This document shows, piece after piece, positions 16,411 to 25,214 of a DNA stretch of 64,000 nt. The translations under genes were made by a program, and so were the position numbers. Below the pieces are notes generated by a model. That model worked only from the letters and a program-made list of their open reading frames with translations, was not told the DNA's origin and did no database searches. How positions within the stretch are numbered: position 1 is the stretch's first letter; each line of letters starts with the position of its first letter. This DNA is from Embleya sp040629175. Lineage in GTDB: Bacteria; Actinomycetota; Actinomycetes; Streptomycetales; Streptomycetaceae. The stretch covers positions 79,269 through 143,268 of the forward strand of contig NZ_JBEXUX010000022.1 of assembly GCF_040629175.1 (NCBI RefSeq), read 5' to 3'.

Positions 16411-17151
16411 TCAGTCCGGATCCGCCGGATGCGGTGCAACCACCCGCCCACCCGCCAACCTGGCCTCACAAGCCGTGACCAAGACCGCATAAGCCGCCGC
16501 GCCCATCAATTCGCGAAGTTCGGGCCCATAGGACTCGTACACCGGCTCGCCCGCCCCGTGGGCCTCGGTGCTCCCGGTGCACCACCAGTGCAGGTCGTGG
16601 CCGCCGGGGCCCCAGCCTCGGCGGTCGTACTCGCCGATCGTCACCATCAGCACGCGGGTCTCGTCCGGGCGGTCGATCCAGTCGTACGTCCGGCGCACCG
16701 GCAACTGCCAGCACACGTCCGGCTTGGTCTCCAGCGGGTGCACACCCTCGCGCAGCGCGAGGGCGTGCAGCGAACAGCCGGCGCCGCCGGCGAACCCGGG
16801 CCGGTTCAGGAACACGCACGCCCCGTCGACCAGGCGCGTGCGCTTGTCGCCGTCCTCGAACTCGCTGACGCCCTGCTCCATGGCCAGGTCGTGGAACTGC
16901 CAGGTCTGCGGCGTCAGCCGTTCGGCCCACGTCAGCACCCGCGTCTCGTCGTCCTCGTCCGACCAGTGCGCGCCCAGCGAGCAGCACCCGTCCGGCGCGC
17001 GGCCGGCCACGACGCCGTGGCAACCGGCGCCGAAGATGCACTGCCAACGCGAGGTCAGCCAGGTCAGGTCGCAGCGAAAGAGCTGATCGGCGTCATCGGG
17101 GTCGGGGAACTCGAACCAAGCACGCGGAAAATCCAGGTCTACCTCAGGCAC
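16411..17151 (-). CDS. cysteine-rich conserved hypothetical protein (DUF3109-like)
   Basis: A 246-residue soluble protein. Ordered cysteines near the N-terminus (LFRCDL, RWQCIFGAGCHG, CCSLG) and more after residue 110 (GACVF, AGCSLH, DVCWQL, WWCTG) suggest an Fe-S or zinc site. The pattern recalls the DUF3109/YkgJ-type cysteine-cluster proteins common in streptomycetes; no activity is established. GTG 17151 is selected because a TACCCT -10 lies 6 bases upstream with no Shine-Dalgarno; the frame extends further upstream only as Arg-rich shadow sequence. It diverges from the Ppx/GppA gene, and the two leaderless starts are 106 bases apart. Confidence 0.75.
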   Translation of the reverse strand: MPEVDLDFPRAWFEFPDPDDADQLFRCDLTWLTSRWQCIFGAGCHGVVAGRAPDGCCSLGAHWSDEDDETRVLTWAERLTPQTWQFHDLAMEQGVSEFEDGDKRTRLVDGACVFLNRPGFAGGAGCSLHALALREGVHPLETKPDVCWQLPVRRTYDWIDRPDETRVLMVTIGEYDRRGWGPGGHDLHWWCTGSTEAHGAGEPVYESYGPELRELMGAAAYAVLVTACEARLAGGRVVAPHPADPD

Positions 17152-17157
17152 GGGACA

Positions 17158-17163
17158 AGGGTA
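17158..17163 (-). promoter_or_regulatory. -10 element, leaderless start (minus strand)
   Basis: TACCCT on the minus strand lies 6 bases ahead of GTG 17151. Confidence 0.5.
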
Positions 17164-17244
17164 GGGCTCGGCGCCGGGTGATCCGTCGGGCAAAGGTGTG
17201 GCAACCGAGGGAACGCCCCCGCTCGCGCGCCGGGGGCGACGGAT

Positions 17245-17250
17245 TACCTT
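17245..17250 (+). promoter_or_regulatory. -10 element, leaderless start
   Basis: TACCTT ends 7 bases before ATG 17258. Confidence 0.5.
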
Positions 17251-17257
17251 CGTGACC

Positions 17258-18184
17258 ATGCGACTCGGTGTTCTCGACGTGGGCTCCAATACGGTCCACC
17301 TGCTCGTGGTCGACGCCCATCAGGGTGCTCGGCCCCTTCCTGCCTACTCGCACAAGCGCGAACTGCGCCTGGCGGAGCTCTTGGAGCCGGACGGCAGCAT
17401 CGCCCCACAGGGGGTCGATCTGCTGGTCCGGACGATGGCCGCCGCCCTGGAGGTGGCCGAGGACAAGGGCGTCGAGGACCTGCTGCCGTTCGCCACGTCC
17501 GCGGTGCGCGAGGCGGCCAACTCCGAGGCGGTGCTCGATCGGGTGCGCCGCGAGACCGGCGTGGACCTCCAGGTGCTCACCGGCGCCGACGAGGCCCGGC
17601 TGACCTTCCTGGCGGTGCGCCGCTGGTTCGGCTGGTCCTCCGGACGCCTGCTGGTGCTCGACATCGGCGGCGGCTCGCTGGAGATCGCGGCCGGCGTGGA
17701 CGAGGAGCCGGACGCGGCGGCCTCGCTGCCGCTGGGCGCGGGTCGGCTGACCCGGTCCTGGCTGCACACCGACCCGCCCTCGCCGGACGAGATGCGGGTG
17801 CTGCGCAAGCACGTACGCGCGGAGATCGCCCGCACGGTCGCCGAGTTCAGCCGGCTCGGTCGGCCCGACCACGTGGTGGCCACGTCCAAGACGTTCAAGC
17901 AATTGGCCCGGATCGCCGGCGCGCCGTCCTCGGGCGAGGGCCCCTACGTCAAGCGCTCGCTCAGCCGGGCCGGCCTGGCCGACTGGCTGCCCCGGCTCGC
18001 GGCGATGACCGCGAGCGAGCGGGCCGCCCTGCCGGGGGTGTCCGTGGGCCGGGCCCCGCAACTGGTCGCGGGCGCGATAGTGGCCGACGCGGCGTTGGAC
18101 CTGTTCAACGTGAACGCGCTGGAAGTGTGCCCGTGGGCGCTGCGCGAGGGGATCATCCTGCGTCGGCTGGACTGGATGGACTAG
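17258..18184 (+). CDS. Ppx/GppA-family phosphatase
   Basis: A 308-residue member of the exopolyphosphatase/pppGpp phosphohydrolase family with the ASKHA fold. Phosphate loop 1 is DVGSNTVHLLVVD (residues 7-19) and loop 2 is DIGGGSLEI (about 142-150). It has only the catalytic core, without the C-terminal HD-like domain of E. coli Ppx, which is usual for the short actinobacterial paralogues. It may degrade polyphosphate or (p)ppGpp; the two cannot be separated by sequence alone. It is followed 116 bases later by a sugar isomerase-like gene on the same strand. Confidence 0.88.
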   Translation: MRLGVLDVGSNTVHLLVVDAHQGARPLPAYSHKRELRLAELLEPDGSIAPQGVDLLVRTMAAALEVAEDKGVEDLLPFATSAVREAANSEAVLDRVRRETGVDLQVLTGADEARLTFLAVRRWFGWSSGRLLVLDIGGGSLEIAAGVDEEPDAAASLPLGAGRLTRSWLHTDPPSPDEMRVLRKHVRAEIARTVAEFSRLGRPDHVVATSKTFKQLARIAGAPSSGEGPYVKRSLSRAGLADWLPRLAAMTASERAALPGVSVGRAPQLVAGAIVADAALDLFNVNALEVCPWALREGIILRRLDWMD

Positions 18185-18287
18185 GCCCGGTCCGGCCCGG
18201 GTCGTGCGTTCACCCGGATGCCTCGGCCGCCGCCGGGATCACCCGCACCGATGTGTGGGATACCGCCGGGTCGGCGGCCGATGGTTC

Positions 18288-18293
18288 TACTCT
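18288..18293 (+). promoter_or_regulatory. -10 element, leaderless start
   Basis: TACTCT ends 7 bases before GTG 18301. Confidence 0.55.
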
Positions 18294-18300
18294 GGGCGAC

Positions 18301-19206
18301 GTGGACGACCACGACATACTCAACGGTACGGGGGCCGACACGTCCGAGGCGCGGGTGCCGGACGCGGTTCCGCGCGTGCCCGACGCGGTGTTGCGCGTGC
18401 CGGACGCGAAGATCGCCCTGTCCACCGCGTCCGTCTACCCGGAGTCCACCGCCGACGGTTTCGAGATCGCGGCCCGGCTGGGCTACGACGGGATCGAGGT
18501 CATGGTCTCGACCGACCCGGTGAGCCAGGACGTCGAGGCGCTGCGCCGGTTGTCCGATCACCACGGCGTGCCGATCGTGTCCGTGCACGCGCCCTGCCTG
18601 CTGATCACCCAGCGGGTGTGGGGGACGGACCCGTGGACCAAGCTGGTGCGCGCGCGGGACGCGGCCGAGCGGCTCGGCGCGAAGACCGTCGTGGTGCATC
18701 CGCCGTTTCGTTGGCAGCGCAGCTATGCCCGCGACTTCGTGCGCGGCATCGATCGCATGGCGGGGGAGACCGACGTGCTGTTCGCGGTGGAGAACATGTT
18801 CCCGCTGCGCTACCGGGACAAGGAGGTCGCGGCGTACGCGCCGGACTGGGATCCCTCCGACGAGGACTACCGGCACTTCACCCTCGACCTGTCGCACACC
18901 GCGACCTCGCGCTCGGACGCGCTGGACATGCTGGCCCGGATGGGCGACCGGCTCGGGCACGTGCACCTGGCCGACGGCAGCGGATCGCTCAAGGACGAAC
19001 ACCTGGTGCCCGGCCGCGGCACCCAACCGTGCGCGGAACTGCTCGAACACCTCGCGCGCACCTCGTTCGCCGGGGCCATCGTGCTGGAGGTCAACACCCG
19101 CCGAGCCGCTTCGCGCGCCGAACGCGAGGCGGATCTGGCCGAGGCGCTCGCGTACACCCGGCTGCACCTGGCGGCCGAGGCCGGGGTGGAGCGGCGGCAT
19201 GGCTGA
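18301..19206 (+). CDS. sugar phosphate isomerase/epimerase (AP endonuclease family 2 TIM barrel)
   Basis: A 301-residue TIM-barrel protein. Metal-binding positions of the xylose-isomerase-like fold are visible: E after the GYDGIEVM strand, H in SVHAP, VVHPP, AVENM, DLSH and HVHLAD, then VLEVNT. The first ~35 residues are not part of the barrel and contain a seven-residue unit repeated three times (RVPDAVP, RVPDAVL, RVPDAK; 18352-18411), a recent in-frame duplication. The substrate is unknown. Its end overlaps the following TetR gene by 8 bases (ATGGCTGA), so the two are coupled and the regulator may control this gene. Confidence 0.82.
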   Translation: MDDHDILNGTGADTSEARVPDAVPRVPDAVLRVPDAKIALSTASVYPESTADGFEIAARLGYDGIEVMVSTDPVSQDVEALRRLSDHHGVPIVSVHAPCLLITQRVWGTDPWTKLVRARDAAERLGAKTVVVHPPFRWQRSYARDFVRGIDRMAGETDVLFAVENMFPLRYRDKEVAAYAPDWDPSDEDYRHFTLDLSHTATSRSDALDMLARMGDRLGHVHLADGSGSLKDEHLVPGRGTQPCAELLEHLARTSFAGAIVLEVNTRRAASRAEREADLAEALAYTRLHLAAEAGVERRHG

Positions 19207-19813
19207 GGCACGAACCGCCGGCTCGCGGCGTGGTCCGGGCCGACCGCCCGGCCGGCGCGGCGACGCCTCGGCGACGCGCGAGGGCATCCTGGGCGCGGCC
19301 CGGGTCGAGTTCGCCGCGCGCGGCTACGCCGGTGCCTCGGTGCGCGCGATCGCCCGTGCCGCAGGGGTGGATCCGGCGCTCGTGCACCACTACTTCGGCC
19401 CCAAGGACCGGGTCTTCATCGCCGCGATGGACCTGCCGCTGGAGCCCGAGGCGCTGGTCGCCCGGGTGTTCGCGGCGGGCGTCGAGCAGGCCGGCGAGCG
19501 GCTGGCCGAGTCGTTCGTGACGCTGTGGGACCACCCGGACACCGGTCCGCGGCTGCTGGCCATCCTGCGCACCGCGGTCTCCGACGGGGGCAGCCCGGCG
19601 TTTCGCGAGTTCGTCGGCGCCGAACTGACCACACGTCTGGCCGAGGGGATCGGCGGCGACGACGGGGCACTGCGGGCGAATCTGTGCGCGAGTCAACTCC
19701 TGGGCGTCGCGCTCACCCGCTACGTGCTGGGGCTGGAGCCGATCGCCTCGACGTCGTCGGCCGAGCTGATCGACCGGCTCGCGCCGATCCTCCAGCGCCA
19801 CCTGAGCGGCTGA
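19199..19813 (+). CDS. TetR-family transcriptional regulator
   Basis: A 204-residue regulator. A basic N-terminal tail (RRGPGRPPGRRGD) precedes the TetR HTH at about 25-72 (ATREGILGAARVEFAARGY, ASVRAIARAAGVDPALVHHYF). The C-terminal helical domain resembles the TetR_C type seen in streptomycete regulators that end in a RYVLGLEP helix. The start is fixed by the 8-base overlap with the isomerase gene. The ligand and targets are unknown; the isomerase operon is the first candidate. Confidence 0.88.
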   Translation: MAEARTAGSRRGPGRPPGRRGDASATREGILGAARVEFAARGYAGASVRAIARAAGVDPALVHHYFGPKDRVFIAAMDLPLEPEALVARVFAAGVEQAGERLAESFVTLWDHPDTGPRLLAILRTAVSDGGSPAFREFVGAELTTRLAEGIGGDDGALRANLCASQLLGVALTRYVLGLEPIASTSSAELIDRLAPILQRHLSG

Positions 19814-19960
19814 GCGCGGCCGGGTCGGGTGGCCTTGGGGCGGATCCGAACAGGCCGGCGACGGGTCGCATGGTGGACGTCCGCGCCGCCCGTCGCGGTC
19901 GCGGACGTAAGCTCGAAAGCACCCCGGATCCACCGGTGAATTGCTGAGAGGGTGTGTGCA

Positions 19961-21814
19961 GTGCCGCAACTCAGGTCTCGGACGGTCACCCACGGTCGCG
20001 AAATGGCGGGCGCTCGCGCGCTCCTGATGGCCGCAGGCGTCAAGCGTGAGGACTTCGGCAAGCCGATCATCGCGGTTGCCAACAGCTTCACCGAGTTCGT
20101 ACCGGGGCACACCCACCTCCAGCCGGTCGGCCGGATCGTGTCCGAGGCGATCTCCGCCGCAGGCGGCATCCCGCGCGAGTTCAACACGATCGCCGTCGAC
20201 GACGGCATCGCGATGGGCCACTCCGGGATGCTCTACTCGCTGCCCTCGCGCGAGCTGATCGCCGACGCGGTGGAGTACATGGTCAACGCGCACCAGGCGG
20301 ACGCCATGGTGTGTGTGTCCAACTGCGACAAGATCACCCCCGGCATGCTGATGGCCGCGCTGCGGCTGAACATCCCGGCCGTGTTCGTCTCCGGCGGTCC
20401 GATGGAGGCCGGTACCGCGGTCATGGTCGACGGCCGGGTGCGCCCGCACCTGGACCTGATCACCGCGATCGCCGACTCCGCGTCCGACCAGGTCTCCGAC
20501 GAGGACCTGGAGCGGATCGAGAACGCCGCGTGTCCCACCTGCGGTTCGTGCGCGGGCATGTTCACCGCCAACTCGATGAACTTCCTGGTCGAGGCGATGG
20601 GCCTGGCACTGCCGGGCAACGGCTCGGTGCTGGCCACGCACACCGCGCGCAAGGCGCTGTACGAGGACGCGGGCCGCACGGCGGTGGAGATCACCAAGCG
20701 CTACTACGAGCAGGACGACGAGAGCGTGCTGCCGCGCAACGTGGCGACCCGGGAGGCGTTCGAGAACGCGATGTCGATGGACATCGCCATGGGCGGCTCG
20801 ACCAACACCATCCTGCACCTGCTCGCGGCGGCGCAGGAGGCGGAGATGGACTTCACCATGGCCGACATCGACGCGCTCTCGCGGCGCGTGCCGTGTCTGG
20901 CCAAGGTGGCGCCGAACAACGCGCCGTACCACGTGGAGGACGTGCACCGCGCGGGCGGTGTGCCCGCGCTGCTCGGCGAGTTGTACCGCGCCGGGCTGCT
21001 GCACGAGGACGTGCGCTCGGTGCACACCGACTCGCTGGCCGAGTGGCTCAAGACCTGGGACGTGCGCGGCGGTTCGCCCTCCGCCGAGGCGGTCGAGCTG
21101 TTCCACGCCGGGCCCGGCTGCGTGCGCTCGGCCACCGCGTTCAGCCAGTCCGAGCGCTGGGACTCGCTCGACCTGGACGTCGCGGCGGGCTGCATCCGCG
21201 ACGTCGAGCACGCGTACAGCAAGGACGGCGGCCTGGGCATCCTGTACGGCAACCTCGCCGAGGCGGGCTGCGTGGTCAAGACCGCGGGCGTGGACGAGTC
21301 GATCTGGACCTTCTCCGGCCCGGCCGTGGTGGTCGAGTCGCAGGAGGCGGCCGTCGACGCGATCCTGACCAAGCGGGTCAAGGAGGGCGACGTCGTGGTG
21401 GTGCGCTACGAGGGTCCCAAGGGCGGTCCGGGCATGCAGGAGATGCTCTACCCGACGTCCTTCCTCAAGGGTCGCGGGCTCGGCGCCAAGTGTGCGCTGA
21501 TCACCGACGGGCGCTTCTCCGGCGGCACCTCGGGCCTGTCCATCGGGCACGTCTCGCCGGAGGCGGCGGCCGGCGGCACGATCGCGCTGGTCCGGGACGG
21601 CGACATCATCACCATCGACATCCCGAACCGGCGGATCGAGCTGGAGGTCTCCTTCGAGGAGCTGGCCGAGCGCCGCGAGCGGCTGCTGCACGACCTGGGC
21701 AAGTACCGCCCGGTCGACCGCGACCGCCAGGTCAGCACCGCCCTGAAGGCATACGCGGCGATGGCCACCAGCGCGGACAAGGGCGCCGTGCGCGACGTCT
21801 CGATGTTCGACTGA
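19961..21814 (+). CDS. ilvD: dihydroxy-acid dehydratase
   Basis: A 617-residue enzyme of valine, leucine and isoleucine synthesis (and pantothenate), converting 2,3-dihydroxy acids to 2-keto acids in the cytoplasm. Fe-S cluster cysteines are seen in SNCDKITPGM (about 120) and CPTCGSCAGMF (about 193), and the family's GRFSGGTSG signature lies near 520. GTG 19961 gives the family start MPQLRSRTV; a GTG three codons earlier is also in frame. GAGAGGG precedes it. A TAAGCT -10 at 19908-19913 gives a leader of about 45 bases. The gene ends in a clear hairpin terminator, so it is monocistronic, away from the other ilv genes. Confidence 0.97.
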   Translation: MPQLRSRTVTHGREMAGARALLMAAGVKREDFGKPIIAVANSFTEFVPGHTHLQPVGRIVSEAISAAGGIPREFNTIAVDDGIAMGHSGMLYSLPSRELIADAVEYMVNAHQADAMVCVSNCDKITPGMLMAALRLNIPAVFVSGGPMEAGTAVMVDGRVRPHLDLITAIADSASDQVSDEDLERIENAACPTCGSCAGMFTANSMNFLVEAMGLALPGNGSVLATHTARKALYEDAGRTAVEITKRYYEQDDESVLPRNVATREAFENAMSMDIAMGGSTNTILHLLAAAQEAEMDFTMADIDALSRRVPCLAKVAPNNAPYHVEDVHRAGGVPALLGELYRAGLLHEDVRSVHTDSLAEWLKTWDVRGGSPSAEAVELFHAGPGCVRSATAFSQSERWDSLDLDVAAGCIRDVEHAYSKDGGLGILYGNLAEAGCVVKTAGVDESIWTFSGPAVVVESQEAAVDAILTKRVKEGDVVVVRYEGPKGGPGMQEMLYPTSFLKGRGLGAKCALITDGRFSGGTSGLSIGHVSPEAAAGGTIALVRDGDIITIDIPNRRIELEVSFEELAERRERLLHDLGKYRPVDRDRQVSTALKAYAAMATSADKGAVRDVSMFD

Positions 21815-21846
21815 CCCCTCACGCCGCACCGATCAACCGCGTTTCA

Positions 21847-21878
21847 CAGGGCGCCCCGGCCACGGCCGGGGCGCCCTG
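21847..21878 (+). terminator. ilvD terminator
   Basis: CAGGGCGCCCCGGC (21847-21860) pairs exactly with GCCGGGGCGCCCTG (21865-21878), a 14-bp stem with a 4-base loop, 33 bases after the stop. Confidence 0.88.
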
Positions 21879-22082
21879 ACGCGTTATCGGCCCACCATCG
21901 CGGTGAACACGGACTCGCCGGACGGCTCCGGGTCCGGGAGACCTCGCCCGTTCCGCCCCCGCCGAGCCGTTCGAGCACCTCGCACGGTCCGCTGCGCGTC
22001 AGGTGGGGTGCCCTCGTCGCCGACCGGGGGAAAACGTGGGCGATCGCTTGACGAGGGGAGGCGGGAAGCGCATATTCAACAC

Positions 22083-22841
22083 ATGATGAATTACGTCGGG
22101 GGCGACGCGATCCGGGCCGAGGGGCTGCGGGTCGAGCGTGGTGGGCGCGTGGTGCTCGACGACGTCTCGTTCGGGGTGCCGCGCGGGAGCGTCACCGGGT
22201 TGCTCGGGCCGAGTGGGTGCGGCAAGAGCACGCTGATGCGGGCGATAGTCGGGGTGCAGGCACAGGTGAGCGGGCGGCTGGAGGTGTTGGGCCGGCCGGC
22301 CGGGCATCGGAGGTTGCGCAGCGCGATCGGGTACGTGACGCAGGCGCCGTCGGTCTACGCGGACCTGACCGTGCGGGAGAACCTGCGCTACTTCGGCTCG
22401 ATCCTGGGCGCCGGCGCGGGCGAGGTGGACCGGGTGCTCGGCGAGGTGGACCTGACCGATCGCCAGGACGCGGCCGTGGCCCGGCTCTCCGGCGGGCAGC
22501 GGGCCCGGGTCTCGCTGGCCGCCGCGCTGCTGGGCGCGCCGGAGCTGCTGGTGCTGGACGAACCCACGGTCGGCCTCGACCCGGTGTTGCGGCGCGATCT
22601 GTGGGGGCTGTTCCATCGGCTCGCCGCCGGTGGCGTCACGCTGCTGGTGTCCAGCCACGTGATGGACGAGGCCGAGCGCTGCGAGCGGTTGTTGTTGCTG
22701 CGCGACGGTGTGCTGCTCGCCGACGACACCCCGGCCGCGCTGCTGGAGCGCACCCGGACGCGGGACGCGGAGTCGGCCTTCCTCGCGCTGGTCGACGCCG
22801 CCCCCTCGACCGCCCCCTCGGCCTCCGGGAGCGCGTCATGA
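22083..22841 (+). CDS. ABC transporter ATP-binding protein (DrrA-like)
   Basis: A 252-residue ATPase of an ABC-2 type exporter. Walker A is GPSGCGKST (about 41), the Q-loop is TQAPSVY, the signature is LSGGQRARVSLA, Walker B is LLVLDEPTVGLDP and the H-loop is SSHVMDE. It drives the membrane protein encoded next, to which it is coupled by an ATGA overlap. Two ATGs in a row (22083, 22086) can start it; the ribosome site is weak. The transported substrate (drug, lipid or polysaccharide) is unknown. Confidence 0.92.
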   Translation: MMNYVGGDAIRAEGLRVERGGRVVLDDVSFGVPRGSVTGLLGPSGCGKSTLMRAIVGVQAQVSGRLEVLGRPAGHRRLRSAIGYVTQAPSVYADLTVRENLRYFGSILGAGAGEVDRVLGEVDLTDRQDAAVARLSGGQRARVSLAAALLGAPELLVLDEPTVGLDPVLRRDLWGLFHRLAAGGVTLLVSSHVMDEAERCERLLLLRDGVLLADDTPAALLERTRTRDAESAFLALVDAAPSTAPSASGSAS

Positions 22842-23575
22842 CCACCGCCGCCACCGCCGCCACCGCACGCCGCGTGCTCGCCCAGTTGCGGCACGATCCG
22901 CGCACCATCGCGCTGATGCTGCTCGTGCCGTGCGTGCTGCTCACCCTGCTGTACTGGCTCTACGACGACCGACCGCAGCAGTTCGACCGGATCGGCGGGC
23001 CGCTGCTGGGGATCTTCCCGTTCGTGGTGATGTTCCTGGTCACCTCGGTGGCCACGCTGCGCGAGCGGTCCACCGGCACGCTGGAGCGGCTGCTCACGAT
23101 GCCGATCGGCAAGCTGCAGCTGATCGGCGGCTACGCGCTCGCCTTCGGTCTGGTCGCCGTGGTCCAGGCGGTCGTGGCCACCGGTCTGGCGATCGGGCTG
23201 CTCGACCTGGACGTGGCCGGGCCGACCTGGCTGATCCTGTGCGTCGCGGTGCTGGACGCGCTGCTCGGGCTCGCCCTCGGGCTGCTGGTGAGCGCCTTCG
23301 CCAACACCGAGTTCCAGGCCGTGCAGTTCCTGCCCGCGGTGATCCTGCCGCAGTTCCTGCTGTGCGGGCTGTTCGTGCCCCGGGACGAGATGCAGCCGGT
23401 GCTCGAAGCGATCTCCGCCGTGTTCCCGCTGTCCTACGCGGTGGACGCGATGCTCCGGCTGACCACCGAAAGCGAGGTCTCCGGCCTGCTGCTTCGCGAT
23501 GTCGCGGTGATCGCCGGCTGCGTGCTCGCGGCCCTCGCGCTCGGTGCGCTGACCCTGCGCCGGCGCACCCCATAG
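22838..23575 (+). CDS. ABC-2 type transporter permease
   Basis: A 245-residue membrane protein with six transmembrane helices, an ABC-2 permease partner of the ATPase. The conserved ABC-2 loop is seen in RSTGTLERLLTMPIG (about 80-94), and LPQFLLCGLFVPRDEMQPVL precedes the last helices. The start ATG 22838 overlaps the ATPase stop. The pair should form a 2+2 exporter. No regulator lies beside it. Confidence 0.92.
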   Translation: MTTAATAATARRVLAQLRHDPRTIALMLLVPCVLLTLLYWLYDDRPQQFDRIGGPLLGIFPFVVMFLVTSVATLRERSTGTLERLLTMPIGKLQLIGGYALAFGLVAVVQAVVATGLAIGLLDLDVAGPTWLILCVAVLDALLGLALGLLVSAFANTEFQAVQFLPAVILPQFLLCGLFVPRDEMQPVLEAISAVFPLSYAVDAMLRLTTESEVSGLLLRDVAVIAGCVLAALALGALTLRRRTP

Positions 23576-23659
23576 GACACGTGTACGTACCGTACGGTGG
23601 CCACTGGAGGCACCGGGCGTGCCTTCGGTGGAGCAACGAACGCGAGAAAGTGTGGGGCC

Positions 23660-24469
23660 ATGGCTCAGCGGGTCGCCGTCGTCGGCACCGGGAAAATCGG
23701 TGAAGCGCTCTTGTCCGGGATGATCCGGGCGGGCAAGAGCCCAAGCGACCTCCTGGTCACCACGCGCCGGGCCGAGCGAGCCGAGGATCTGCGCCGCCGC
23801 TACGGCGTGGAGGCGGTCGGCAACGCCGAGGCCGCCAAGGCGGCCGACATCCTGATCCTGACGGTCAAGCCGCAGGACATGGCCGCGCTGATGGACGAGT
23901 TGGCCCCGCACGTACCCGCCGACCGGCTGGTCGTCAGCGGTGCGGCGGGCATCACCACCTCCTTCCTGGAGGCGCGCCTGGCCGCCGGCACCCCCGTGGT
24001 GCGGGTCATGTCGAACACGCCGGTGCTGGTCGACGAGGGGATGAGCGCGATCTCCGGCGGCGCGCACGCCGGCGAGGAACACCTGGCGCGGGTCGAGGAG
24101 ATCTTCGGTTCGGTCGGCAAGACCATCCGTGTTCCGGAGAAGCAGCAGGACGCGGTCACCGCGTTGTCCGGCTCCGGCCCGGCCTACTTCTACTTCCTGG
24201 TCGAGGCGATGACCGACGCCGGCATCCTGCTCGGGCTGCCGCGTGCCGCCGCGCACGACCTGATCGTGCAGGCCGCGATCGGCGCGTCGGTGATGCTGCG
24301 CGACTCGGGCGAGCACCCCACACTGCTGCGCGAGGCGGTCACCTCGCCGGCCGGCACCACGATCGCCGCGATCCGCGAGCTGGAGAACCACGGCGTACGG
24401 GCCGCGCTGCTGGCCGCGCTGGAAGCCGCGAGCAACCGGTCGCAGGAGATCGCCGAGGGCCTCAAGTGA
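23660..24469 (+). CDS. proC: pyrroline-5-carboxylate reductase
   Basis: A 269-residue NAD(P)H-dependent enzyme doing the last step of proline synthesis. The N-terminal Rossmann motif is VVGTGKIGEALLSG; the family signature near the C-terminus is SPAGTTIAAIRELE (about 228-241); SGSGPAYFY precedes it. ATG 23660 gives the standard N-terminus. The stop overlaps the start of the following HAD gene as GTGA. Confidence 0.95.
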   Translation: MAQRVAVVGTGKIGEALLSGMIRAGKSPSDLLVTTRRAERAEDLRRRYGVEAVGNAEAAKAADILILTVKPQDMAALMDELAPHVPADRLVVSGAAGITTSFLEARLAAGTPVVRVMSNTPVLVDEGMSAISGGAHAGEEHLARVEEIFGSVGKTIRVPEKQQDAVTALSGSGPAYFYFLVEAMTDAGILLGLPRAAAHDLIVQAAIGASVMLRDSGEHPTLLREAVTSPAGTTIAAIRELENHGVRAALLAALEAASNRSQEIAEGLK

Positions 24470-25149
24470 AGCCCGACCTGGTGCTGTTCGACAACGACGG
24501 CGTGCTGGTGGACAGCGAACCGATCGCCAATCGGGCGCTGGCCGGCCTGCTCACCGAGCTGGGCGTGCCCACCAGTTACGAGGACTCGCTGCGCGACTAC
24601 CTCGGCGGCACCATGGCCCGCGTGCACACGATCGTCCGCGAACGGGACGGCGTCACGTTGCCGGACGACTTCGATCACGTCTACCACGAGCGGGTGTTCG
24701 CCGGGTTCCGGGCCGAGCTGGAGGCCGTGGTCGGGGTCGCCGACGTGCTCGCCGCCCTCGACCTCGCGGGTGTCCCGTACTGCCTGGCCTCCTCAGGCAC
24801 GCACGAGCGCATCCGGCTCGCGCTGACCCGGACCGCGTTGATCGGGCATTTCCCCGACCCGGTGCGCTTCAGCAGCCAGGACGTCGCGCAGGGCAAGCCG
24901 GCGCCCGATCTGTTCCTGCACGCGGCGGCCACGATGGGCGTCGACCCGGCGCGCTGTGTGGTGATCGAGGACAGTCCGCTGGGGGTCGAGGCCGCGCGGG
25001 CGGCGGGGATGACCGTGTACGGCTATGCCGCGATGACTCCGGCGGAGCGGTTGGCGGACGCCGACTCGTTGTTCAAGGACATGGCCGACCTGCCGGAACT
25101 GCTGGATATTCGACCACTTTCGAACGGTTCGTCCGCTCACCGAATCTGA
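24466..25149 (+). CDS. HAD-superfamily hydrolase (beta-phosphoglucomutase/phosphatase type)
   Basis: A 227-residue HAD protein with subfamily I cap. The catalytic motif is FDNDGVLVDSE, where the first Asp of DxD is the nucleophile. Motif II is the ASSGTHERI region, the motif III Lys is in GKPAPDLFL, and motif IV is VVIEDSPLGVEAA. The sequence reads FDNDG rather than the commoner FDxDG with Leu or Met; the two Asp residues are kept. It is coupled to proC by GTGA. The substrate (sugar phosphate or other phosphomonoester) is unknown. Confidence 0.9.
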   Translation: MKPDLVLFDNDGVLVDSEPIANRALAGLLTELGVPTSYEDSLRDYLGGTMARVHTIVRERDGVTLPDDFDHVYHERVFAGFRAELEAVVGVADVLAALDLAGVPYCLASSGTHERIRLALTRTALIGHFPDPVRFSSQDVAQGKPAPDLFLHAAATMGVDPARCVVIEDSPLGVEAARAAGMTVYGYAAMTPAERLADADSLFKDMADLPELLDIRPLSNGSSAHRI

Positions 25150-25200
25150 CGATTCATCAAAAGATCTTCCCGGCCTCTGTCCGTCGAAGTGACCCGTCGG

Positions 25201-25206
25201 TAGCGT
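25201..25206 (+). promoter_or_regulatory. -10 element, leaderless start
   Basis: TAGCGT ends 8 bases before ATG 25215, within a CGGTAGCGTG block repeated ahead of the next gene. Confidence 0.55.
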
Positions 25207-25214
25207 GCACGCCC

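Noticed and set aside
19091..21829. Very long open frame (912 codons) on the minus strand across ilvD
   Set aside because: It is the antisense shadow of ilvD and TetR; high GC removes stop codons. Composition is Arg/His/Gly-rich with no domain, and ilvD is certain on the plus strand.
25146..25160. CTGACGATTCATCAA near the MFS gene as another copy of the catabolic operator
   Set aside because: Two mismatches in the arms and no related gene; it lies in the end of the HAD gene and the spacer after it. Treated as chance.
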